DNA from: an uncultured Thermoproteales archaeon
GTDB lineage: Archaea; Thermoproteota; Thermoprotei; Thermoproteales; Thermoproteaceae
DNA length: 7,300 bases
Reading direction: 5' to 3'
NCBI GenBank assembly: GCA_946480885.1
Contig: CAMLLK010000041.1
Span: forward strand, 1 to 7,300
Shown here: positions 1-4,715 of the stretch, piece after piece
Numbering within the stretch: the first letter of the stretch is position 1
Layout: each line of letters opens with the position of its first letter
Notes under the pieces: generated by a model
The model's input: only the letters and a program-made list of their open reading frames with translations
What the model was told of the DNA's origin: nothing
Database searches by the model: none
Made by a program: the position numbers and the translations under genes

Positions 1-351
1 AAAGCGATGTCTTTGATAATAGATTTAGTAAATAGAGGTACACATATTGGGATAGACATAAGTGGATATGTCACATACCCCACATATAGTATAGCCACTG
101 AAGCCGCCGAGTTGGATCTAGCTTTGACTAAGATGAGGATACTCTTAAAAAAACTTATTGAATTTGCTGAAAAAGAGACTTTATTCTATGCATTACTCAA
201 TAGAGTTAAAGAATACCAGAGAATGATCAACGCCATTGACTACGTAGTGATACCTAGAATTAGAGAAAATATACAATTCATACGTTTAGCACTAGAGGAG
301 GGCGAGAGAGAGGAGTTTATTAGAAGAAAAATTATAACAACATATATTTAG
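1..351 (+). CDS. atpD: A-type ATP synthase subunit D, C-terminal part (5' end outside window)
   Basis: Subunit D forms the central rotor shaft of the archaeal A1A0 ATP synthase, linking the catalytic A3B3 head to the membrane ring. The frame is open from base 1 and ends at TAG 349-351, giving 116 visible residues. Family members are about 200 residues, so roughly the N-terminal 40 percent lies upstream and the first ATG seen (base 7) is internal. The C-terminal helix is typical of the family: a segment reading INAIDYVVIPRIRENI, followed by LALEEGEREEFIRRK. The preceding part contains a YALLNRVKEYQRM helix, which belongs to the long coiled-coil hairpin. The downstream neighbours, a small coiled-coil gene and the proteolipid gene, fit an ATP synthase operon on the plus strand. 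The subunit A and B genes would be expected upstream but cannot be seen. The family call is confident. Confidence 0.88.
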   Translation, partial: KAMSLIIDLVNRGTHIGIDISGYVTYPTYSIATEAAELDLALTKMRILLKKLIEFAEKETLFYALLNRVKEYQRMINAIDYVVIPRIRENIQFIRLALEEGEREEFIRRKIITTYI

Positions 352-370
352 TCAGAGTTTTCTAAACACC

Positions 371-529
371 ATGTCTATAAAGAGCCTCAGTGTGAGTATA
401 AAAGAGGTAGTTGACAAAGAGATTGAAAAAACTATGAACATAGTGAAAGAAGAAGTGAGGAATGTAGTAGGCTTAATTGACCAAAAGATTGAAGAACTGC
501 GTCAATATTTAAAAACCTCAACAGTTTAG
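371..529 (+). CDS. Small coiled-coil protein in the epsilon-subunit position of the ATP synthase operon
   Basis: This 52-residue gene starts at ATG 371 and ends at TAG 527-529. It begins 19 bp after subunit D stops, and the proteolipid gene starts 5 bp after it. The protein is charged and almost entirely helical by composition. Hydrophobic residues are spaced as in an amphipathic helix or short coiled coil (VSIKEVVDKEIEKT, then VVGLIDQKIEELRQYL), with no membrane segment. From established knowledge, the Sulfolobus acidocaldarius operon has a small (about 7 kDa) epsilon gene between gamma (subunit D) and c, which is exactly this place. I infer that this is the Thermoproteales counterpart, perhaps a short stalk or regulatory subunit. 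The call rests on position and helix character, not on recognised sequence similarity. No alternative upstream in-frame start is visible. Confidence 0.62.
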   Translation: MSIKSLSVSIKEVVDKEIEKTMNIVKEEVRNVVGLIDQKIEELRQYLKTSTV

Positions 530-534
530 CGGTT

Positions 535-798
535 ATGAGTAAGAGGGCGTTACTTATAGTAGCTCTATTGGCTTTGTCTATAGCTGCGCAGACCACCGGC
601 GGCGAGAGATATATAGGCGCTGGACTAGCCGTTGGTCTAGCGGCTGGAGGAGCCGGCATAGGTGTAGGCATAGCGGGCGCTGCCGCAATTTCTGCATTGA
701 TTGAAAAGCCACAGGAGAGAGTGTGGTATCTTATAATTGTGGCATTGGCAGAGGCTTGTGCTATATACGGGCTGTTGATAGCGGTCCTACTGCTCTAA
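535..798 (+). CDS. atpK: A-type ATP synthase proteolipid subunit K (c ring)
   Basis: This is the membrane rotor ring subunit that carries ions through the A0 sector. The 87 residues comprise a hydrophobic N-terminal segment (about residues 4-18, ending SIAAQ) that looks like a signal peptide. A helical hairpin follows: helix 1 about 27-54, rich in glycine (GLAAGGAGIGVGIAG), a polar loop IEKPQER at 56-62, and helix 2 about 63-87. The ion-binding carboxylate is Glu73 in the motif ALAEACAIYG. The positions that supply Na+ ligands in sodium-type rings (Ser and Thr just after the Glu) are Ala74 and Cys75 here, so proton coupling is the better guess. One hairpin per polypeptide is the standard size. 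The gene follows the small coiled-coil gene by 5 bp, and its TAA overlaps the stop codon of the opposing subunit C gene. Confidence 0.93.
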   Translation: MSKRALLIVALLALSIAAQTTGGERYIGAGLAVGLAAGGAGIGVGIAGAAAISALIEKPQERVWYLIIVALAEACAIYGLLIAVLLL

Positions 799-1826
799 GC
801 TCTGACAAGCGGTTCGAAAATCCTACCTCTCTTTTCTGCAGCAACACCCTCTGAAAGAAGTGCGGCGGCTTTTACTAACATCAACACCTCTGCCTTCATG
901 TACTCCAATTGAGCGGCTAATGCGCCAAGAGAAAATTCTGAAAATCTAACTATGTAGATATCTGACAGTTTTTTCACATAGGCTGGATACATATTATCTA
1001 AAGCAACAGCTATATTTTCCATAGTTGGCGATTCCGCCACTAAGTCTATCAAGAGTTTACCCCAGGCCGCCGTCGCTGCGTTTTCTAGAAAACGCGCCGG
1101 TGGGTCTTTTACAGCAGATAAAACTAAGGGAGTGGGTCTGCCTACCATTAGCGCATTTACCTCTTCTGTAAGGCCCCACAACCTAGCCCTTAACACAATC
1201 ACCACGTTGAAATATTCTTTGAGGTCATCTGCGAATGTCTGTAAACTCTTGTCTTTTTGCGAAGCCGCTATGGAGTAAAAATCTTCAATCCACTGTCTAT
1301 CTAAGAAAATGCTAAGTCTATCCTCTCCATATTTACTAGACAACTCAAATGCTTTGTGCGCTGGGTGTTTAAGTTGTTTAAGCCTTTCGCCTACTTCTTC
1401 AATACTTCTAGCACCTAGGAGAGCCGCTAGTATATGTCTTCTTCTTGTAAACTCTAGAGGCTCCCATATGATGAAGTCCTCTGGGTTTTTGCCAGACTTT
1501 ATTGCTATTGCTAGATTTCTAATATTGTCGTATTCAAAATATCTAAGGTGTAGATATATTACAGATTTGACGTCTGTGCCAGAGCCGAGAAATATTGATT
1601 TAATTCTATCTAAATATGTATTTATCAAATTTTTTCTAAATTCATGAAAATTTTGATAAGTTAATTTATCTATTGTAATATTATATTGTGTAGTTTTTAA
1701 AATGTTAATAAATTCATCTAAAGAATTTGCATATATTAAAGATATGAGCTTTTCTCTCGGCAGCGCCTTAATTTTTAACCCTCTGACTCTTGGGCCTAAA
1801 TAAGGCCTCTTTATTACAGAGCTCAT
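795..1826 (-). CDS. atpC: A-type ATP synthase subunit C
   Basis: Subunit C (V-ATPase d/AC39 family) is the funnel-shaped socket between the central shaft and the proteolipid ring. At 343 residues the length is normal for the family. Recognisable pieces include YFEYDNIRNLAIAI (97-110), the pattern that recurs in the repeated three-helix units of this family, and further units around 176-187 (DRQWIEDFYSIA) and 211-219 (VLRARLWGL). The C-terminal unit at 298-323 contains LAAQLEYMKAEVLMLVKA. The start ATG at 1826-1824 overlaps the stop of the upstream coiled-coil gene in an ATGA arrangement, which supports this start and suggests coupled translation. The stop TAG (complement of 795-797) overlaps the TAA of the opposing proteolipid gene. 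The first quarter of the coding sequence is much richer in A and T than the rest. The similarity is motif-level but coherent, and the ATP synthase neighbours strengthen it. Confidence 0.85.
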   Translation of the reverse strand: MSSVIKRPYLGPRVRGLKIKALPREKLISLIYANSLDEFINILKTTQYNITIDKLTYQNFHEFRKNLINTYLDRIKSIFLGSGTDVKSVIYLHLRYFEYDNIRNLAIAIKSGKNPEDFIIWEPLEFTRRRHILAALLGARSIEEVGERLKQLKHPAHKAFELSSKYGEDRLSIFLDRQWIEDFYSIAASQKDKSLQTFADDLKEYFNVVIVLRARLWGLTEEVNALMVGRPTPLVLSAVKDPPARFLENAATAAWGKLLIDLVAESPTMENIAVALDNMYPAYVKKLSDIYIVRFSEFSLGALAAQLEYMKAEVLMLVKAAALLSEGVAAEKRGRIFEPLVRA

Positions 1827-2140
1827 AAATTGAGGAGTTCTAATGCCTTGGATAAAAGCTCTCTCTTTTTTTCTTGGTAGGAATTGACTATTTTCTGCTT
1901 GGTCTGCTCTGTCTGTTTTTTAATACTATCGACATATCTCATTGTCTCCTCTACGGCTTTGTTTCTATACTCCTCTATAGTGGTCTTTACAATAGTCTCT
2001 ATTTTTATAGAAATTTCATTTGAATATTTTCTAGAAATATTCTCTATGTCTATTAATGCTTTGTTTTTTATCTCGTCGACACTTTTTATAACTTTATCAA
2101 TTTCTTCTAACTTTTTTAAAATCTCGTCTATTTTAAGCAT
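1823..2140 (-). CDS. Coiled-coil peripheral stalk subunit, H-like, of the A-type ATP synthase
   Basis: The 105-residue protein is almost all charged and helical. A heptad-like distribution runs nearly end to end (IDEILKKLEEIDKVIKSVDE at the start, KKRELLSKALELL at the end), with no globular domain and no membrane segment. This is the size and character of subunit H (AhaH, about 100 residues), which pairs with subunit E to form the peripheral stalks that hold the A3B3 head still. Subunit E is usually about 190-200 residues with a globular C-terminal domain, which is missing here, so H is the better match. Coiled coils diverge quickly, and the call leans on the ATGA overlap with subunit C. The start ATG lies 25 bp from a TATA element centred near 2165, so the transcript is probably leaderless. 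Confidence 0.68.
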   Translation of the reverse strand: MLKIDEILKKLEEIDKVIKSVDEIKNKALIDIENISRKYSNEISIKIETIVKTTIEEYRNKAVEETMRYVDSIKKQTEQTKQKIVNSYQEKKRELLSKALELLNL

Positions 2141-2146
2141 ATATAC
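2139..2146 (+). promoter_or_regulatory. Possible TATA element for the plus-strand C/D-box sRNA
   Basis: The stretch ATATATAC is centred near 2142, about 26 bp before the predicted sRNA 5' end near 2167. It lies over the presumed transcription start of the opposing H-like gene. The spacing fits, but A/T-rich sequence is common here, so the call is tentative. Confidence 0.32.
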
Positions 2147-2160
2147 ATACGAAGAGAGAA

Positions 2161-2169
2161 TATATAAAG
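2161..2169 (-). promoter_or_regulatory. TATA element for the H-like/subunit C operon
   Basis: The minus strand reads CTTTATATA here, centred about 25 bp upstream of the ATG at 2140. This is the usual spacing from an archaeal TATA box to the transcription start, so the transcript should start at or next to the ATG. No Shine-Dalgarno sequence precedes the start codon, consistent with a leaderless message. The element overlaps the predicted 5' end of the sRNA candidate on the opposite strand. Confidence 0.55.
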
Positions 2170-2222
2170 TTGATGACTCCAGGACTTGCGGAGCGGTGAA
2201 GATACTTCTCGCATCTGATCTT
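2167..2222 (+). ncRNA. C/D-box guide sRNA candidate 1
   Basis: All four boxes of an archaeal 2'-O-methylation guide RNA are present in order. Box C (TTGATGA) is at 2170-2176, box D' (CGGA, one change from CTGA) at 2189-2192, box C' (GTGAAGA, one change in the core) at 2196-2202, and box D (CTGA, perfect) at 2215-2218. Both guide regions are 12 nt (2177-2188 and 2203-2214), the standard length, and a short spacer separates D' from C'. A short terminal stem is possible: AAG at 2167-2169 pairs with CTT at 2220-2222. Such RNAs assemble with L7Ae, Nop5 and fibrillarin and direct methylation at the target base opposite the fifth guide nucleotide upstream of D or D'. This predicts a G target for the D guide and a U target for the D' guide. 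I could not search for the rRNA or tRNA targets. Confidence 0.62.
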
Positions 2223-2279
2223 CAGTAGCGCGGGATTTACATCACAGTCAGACCGTCCCCGTGTTTACTTCATCGAAGG
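2219..2279 (-). ncRNA. C/D-box guide sRNA candidate 2
   Basis: Read on the minus strand, box C (TCGATGA) is at 2276-2270, box D' (CTGA, perfect) at 2251-2248, box C' (GTGATGT, last base off consensus) at 2245-2239, and box D (CTGA, perfect) at 2225-2222. The D' to C' spacer is 2-3 nt and the C' to D guide is 13 nt, both normal. The C to D' distance is 18 nt, longer than the usual 10-13, and box C is imperfect, so this is weaker than candidate 1. The A/T-rich element at 2305-2312, which reads TATATAAA on this strand, lies about 30 bp upstream and could be its promoter. The 3' end meets candidate 1 tail to tail. Confidence 0.42.
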
Positions 2280-2303
2280 TGTAGATTGTTTATTTTAATT
2301 CAA

Positions 2304-2312
2304 ATTTATATA
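2304..2312 (+). promoter_or_regulatory. TATA element for the stomatin/NfeD operon
   Basis: The sequence TTTATATA (2305-2312) lies 24-25 bp upstream of the stomatin ATG at 2333. This predicts a leaderless transcript, consistent with the lack of a Shine-Dalgarno sequence. Because the element is nearly palindromic, it could also serve the minus-strand sRNA candidate. Confidence 0.6.
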
Positions 2313-2332
2313 TTGGTATTGTACTCTAGACT

Positions 2333-3124
2333 ATGATACTTCAAGTAGTTGAACAAGTGGCGTTTGCAGTACTTCTCTTGTTTGCGCTTATAATTCTCAT
2401 AGCGATACTCTCCTCGGCTATTAGAGTCATACCGGAGTATCAGAGAGCAGTTAAATTTAGACTGGGCCGCGTAGTTGGTGTAGTGGGGCCCGGCCTCGTC
2501 TTCATAATACCCGTTATAGAGACGATTACAAAGTACGACTTAAGAGTTGAAGTAGTTGACGTACCTGCTCAACGTGCTTTAACAAAAGACAACGTAGAAG
2601 TTACTATTGACGCCGCTATCTACCTCAGAGTAATAGACCCTTTGAAGACAGCCCTAACTGTAAAAAGCCACGCGCCCGCGGTTGCAATATATGCAGCTTC
2701 GACTCTAAGAGATGTAGTGGGGATGGTCGACTTAGACACTTTGTTGACACATAGAGACGAGATAGCTAAGAAGATAGCGTCTATTGTCGACGAACATGTG
2801 ACTCCATGGGGTGTGAAAGTGACAGCCGTAGCTATTAAAGACATAAAACTTCCTGATGTGTTGTTACGCGCCATGGCTAGCCAAGCCGAGGCAGAGAGAG
2901 TAAGAAGGGCTAAGATAACGCTCGCATCAGCTGAATACGAGGCAAGTAAAATATACCTAGAGGCAGCTGAGCGATATTCTCAAAATCCGACTGCGGTGCA
3001 GTTGAGGATGATAGACGCGTTGATAGAAATAGCTAGAGAACACAACCTAATTGTCTTAACTCCACCTACGATGGAATATGTGGCGTTGCCTCTGGCGTTA
3101 GCTAAAAAAGAGAAAAAAGAATGA
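2333..3124 (+). CDS. Stomatin/prohibitin-family (SPFH) membrane protein, p-stomatin type
   Basis: Stomatins are membrane-anchored scaffold proteins that form oligomers. The archaeal form is the partner and substrate of the neighbouring NfeD-type protease. The 263 residues comprise a membrane helix at about 7-28, then an SPFH domain from about 31 to 190 with the family signatures VIPEYQRAVKFRLGR (32-46), GPGLVFIIPVIE (52-63) and VPAQRALTKDNVEVTIDAAIYLRV (77-100). A helical region rich in Ala/Glu/Arg follows (about 178-236), and the C-terminus is hydrophobic, containing LIVLTPP (239-245). In Pyrococcus, the equivalent protein PH1511 is cut by the protease PH1510 in a hydrophobic C-terminal stretch; the segment at 239-245 is the likely counterpart. 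The stop overlaps the start of the protease gene (ATGA), so the two are co-translated. Length and domain order are normal. Confidence 0.93.
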   Translation: MILQVVEQVAFAVLLLFALIILIAILSSAIRVIPEYQRAVKFRLGRVVGVVGPGLVFIIPVIETITKYDLRVEVVDVPAQRALTKDNVEVTIDAAIYLRVIDPLKTALTVKSHAPAVAIYAASTLRDVVGMVDLDTLLTHRDEIAKKIASIVDEHVTPWGVKVTAVAIKDIKLPDVLLRAMASQAEAERVRRAKITLASAEYEASKIYLEAAERYSQNPTAVQLRMIDALIEIAREHNLIVLTPPTMEYVALPLALAKKEKKE

Positions 3125-4407
3125 GGTTTCTCTTCCTATTACTATCCGCAGTAGTTTTTTTCCAAGCTTACACAGCGTCTATAATCTACGTAGTTGAAAT
3201 TGACGGAGTCATAGGGCCATATACTTTGTCGCAAATACAGAGGGCTATTGCATTAGCCGAGCGAGACAGTGGGATAGTTGTTTTGTTATTGTCAACGCCC
3301 GGCGGCTTAGCAGACCCCACGCTCCAGATAATGAAAGAGATAGGCAACTCGCCCGTGCCTGTAGTAGGGTTTGTATACCCAGACTACAGCTATGCGTGGT
3401 CTGCCGGCACGTATATACTAATGTCGACACATATAGCCGCCATGGCGCCACACACAGTAATTGGGTCGTGTCAGCCTATTGCAAGTGGAGTCCCTATTAA
3501 TGAGTCAAAAACACTAAACGCTTTGATTGGATATCTAGAAACTGTTGCTAAATCTTATGGCCGCAATGAGACTTTTGCCCGTCAGTGTATTACACAAAAT
3601 ATAAATCTAGGGGCGCAAGACGCCTTGAGATATAGAGTCATAGACTTAATTGCGACAGATCTAGACGATCTAGTAAAAAAGATAAATGGGAGTGAGATAC
3701 TTCTAAGGAATAAGAGAGAGGTAGTTGAGATTAAAAAAGTGGTGTATGTACGTGTAGAACAGACTCTATTAGAGAATTTACAGAGGTGGATAAGCGACCC
3801 GGTTGTGTCGAGTGTTTTGTCTCTATTAGCTTTTATCTTACTACTAGCTGCATTTTTGACAGGCCATCCGGCGGCGGCAGCGGCGGCTGTAGTGTTGTTA
3901 GTAATTTCTATATTTTCATTTCTCCCAACTGCGTGGCTAGGCCTCGCTTTAATAATAATGGGGGCTGTGTTAATACTAATAGAGATTTTGACTGGCATGG
4001 CTGCTCACGGGGCTGTGGCTGGCGTAGGCGCTGTTTTAGTAATTATTGGATTTCTCTCTGCATACCCGGCTAATATATTCAGCGGAGAGTTAATCTACAT
4101 AAAAGACTGGTGGCTTATACAGCTAGGGCTTTATATAAACATCGCTATTTTTATAGGATTTCTAGGCCTAGTTATATTCAAGGCTATATCTATACATAGG
4201 AAAAAGCCGCCGTCTGAATTTTTAACTAGCCTCCGTGGAGTAGAGGGCGTAGCTATTGAAGACCTTAGTCCGGAAAAAGTAGGTTTTGTCAAAGTGTTGG
4301 GAGAGTATTGGAGGGCTGTGGCGACTACTCAAATAAAAAGTGGATGTAGAGTTAGAGTTTTAGAAACAAGAGGTGAAATACTCGTTGTAGAGCCTGTCCA
4401 GTGCTAA
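3121..4407 (+). CDS. nfeD: Membrane-bound NfeD-family serine protease (STOPP-like, ClpP-fold)
   Basis: This 428-residue protein matches the long NfeD (NfeD1b) type. A signal peptide or anchor at 1-19 precedes a ClpP-like protease domain at about 21-200. Four to five membrane helices follow (about 229-247, 250-268, 272-290, 298-314 and 334-355), and a C-terminal OB-fold NfeD domain occupies about 370-428. The catalytic residues are visible: Ser94 in YAWSAGTYI and Lys130 in NESKTLNAL, a Ser/Lys dyad as in Pyrococcus PH1510. The oxyanion-type loop STPGGLADPT (58-67) and MAPHTVIGSCQPI (108-120) are also characteristic. The protease domain should face outside the cell, and the known substrate of its relative is the co-encoded stomatin. 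The start overlaps the stomatin stop by ATGA, and the stop overlaps the next gene's GTG start. No key residue is missing. Confidence 0.93.
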   Translation: MRFLFLLLSAVVFFQAYTASIIYVVEIDGVIGPYTLSQIQRAIALAERDSGIVVLLLSTPGGLADPTLQIMKEIGNSPVPVVGFVYPDYSYAWSAGTYILMSTHIAAMAPHTVIGSCQPIASGVPINESKTLNALIGYLETVAKSYGRNETFARQCITQNINLGAQDALRYRVIDLIATDLDDLVKKINGSEILLRNKREVVEIKKVVYVRVEQTLLENLQRWISDPVVSSVLSLLAFILLLAAFLTGHPAAAAAAVVLLVISIFSFLPTAWLGLALIIMGAVLILIEILTGMAAHGAVAGVGAVLVIIGFLSAYPANIFSGELIYIKDWWLIQLGLYINIAIFIGFLGLVIFKAISIHRKKPPSEFLTSLRGVEGVAIEDLSPEKVGFVKVLGEYWRAVATTQIKSGCRVRVLETRGEILVVEPVQC

Positions 4408-4613
4408 ACGTCGATTATAAAAATAGGTACAAAACTATCTATATGTTTATCTATATGGTAGCTATCTACGGTGTATTATTAGCTCTACTAGGGGCTTTAG
4501 GAAATGAGGCGGAGTTAGTGGCAGTTGGATTATTTATGATATTTATAGGAAACTTACATCAATTAAGTAAAGCACTGTTAAAGATTTACAGAAAAAATAT
4601 ATATCGTCATTAG
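4401..4613 (+). CDS. Small two-helix membrane protein of unknown function
   Basis: This 70-residue protein starts with GTG at 4401, inside the last codons of the NfeD protease gene, so translation is probably coupled; it ends at TAG 4611-4613. An ATG at codon 15 (base 4443) is a possible alternative start that would give 56 residues and still keep both helices. Two hydrophobic segments are evident, about residues 13-33 (with VLLALLGALG) and 38-54 (with VGLFMIFIGNL). A basic C-terminal tail (KALLKIYRKNIYRH) should lie inside the cell. I recognise no family. Its place as third gene of the stomatin/protease operon suggests a membrane partner of that system, but this is inference from position only. 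Confidence 0.6.
   Translation: MLNVDYKNRYKTIYMFIYMVAIYGVLLALLGALGNEAELVAVGLFMIFIGNLHQLSKALLKIYRKNIYRH
4592..4604 (+). promoter_or_regulatory. Possible TATA element for C/D-box sRNA candidate 3
   Basis: An A-run followed by TATATAT lies inside the last codons of the small membrane-protein gene, 18-30 bp upstream of box C. Using its left part, the start would fall near 4622, which is slightly too close to box C. Processing of the sRNA from a longer operon transcript is therefore also possible. Confidence 0.28.
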
Positions 4614-4618
4614 TAATG

Positions 4619-4674
4619 TACTAGATGACGAGCTAAGGGTCTCCTGATACGTGAAGAACTGCCCTTGCTGAGAA
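4619..4674 (+). ncRNA. C/D-box guide sRNA candidate 3
   Basis: The 102-bp gap between two plus-strand genes holds all four guide-RNA boxes in order. Box C (TAGATGA) is at 4622-4628, box D' (CTGA, perfect) at 4644-4647, box C' (GTGAAGA, one core change) at 4651-4657, and box D (CTGA, perfect) at 4668-4671. Spacings are C to D' 15 nt, D' to C' 3-4 nt, and C' to D 10 nt, all within or close to the archaeal range. The C' box is identical to that of sRNA candidate 1. By the fifth-nucleotide rule, the D guide would target a G and the D' guide a C. I could not test for rRNA or tRNA targets. Box C is off consensus in its first two bases. Confidence 0.57.
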
Positions 4675-4686
4675 ATTTAATTGTAG

Positions 4687-4696
4687 TTCATATATA
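4687..4696 (+). promoter_or_regulatory. TATA element for the single-pass membrane protein gene
   Basis: CATATATA (4689-4696) lies about 24 bp upstream of the ATG at 4716, predicting a leaderless transcript. A Shine-Dalgarno-like GGAGTGA also occurs near 4699-4705, about 10 bp before the ATG. It would matter only if transcription began further upstream, for instance from read-through of the preceding operon. Confidence 0.5.
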
Positions 4697-4715
4697 CGGG
4701 AGTGATAATTGACTT

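Noticed and set aside
7..351. Treating ATG at base 7 as the true start of subunit D.
   Set aside because: The frame is open to the window edge, and the resulting 114 residues would be little more than half the family length and lack the N-terminal helix of the shaft.
1468..1510. Perfect box C motif (ATGATGA) on the plus strand inside the subunit C gene, suggesting another C/D-box RNA.
   Set aside because: No CTGA box D or recognisable C'/D' pair follows at a workable distance, and the site lies antisense within a well-supported coding region.
1309..1647. Plus-strand open frame of 112 codons opposite subunit C.
   Set aside because: It is antisense to a recognised family protein, has serine/leucine-rich shadow composition and no promoter or recognisable motif.
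1600..1826. Markedly A/T-rich 5' quarter of the subunit C gene, continuing into the H-like gene, considered as a sign of recent transfer.
   Set aside because: The reading frame and family motifs are continuous across it, and Lys/Ile/Asn-rich helices alone can explain the composition.
1884..2228. Plus-strand open frame opposite the coiled-coil gene, rich in Phe, Ile and Ser and resembling a membrane protein.
   Set aside because: This is the expected complement of an A-rich coiled-coil gene (Lys/Glu codons read as Phe/Leu/Ser). It also runs through the sRNA candidate.
2226..2290. Possible tRNA or H/ACA RNA in the intergenic region before the stomatin gene.
   Set aside because: I found no cloverleaf, T-loop consensus or H/ACA hairpin with an ACA tail; C/D-box motifs explain the sequence better.
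3582..3998. Minus-strand open frame of 138 codons opposite the NfeD protease gene.
   Set aside because: The plus-strand gene has catalytic motifs and normal family length; the opposite frame has no recognisable features.
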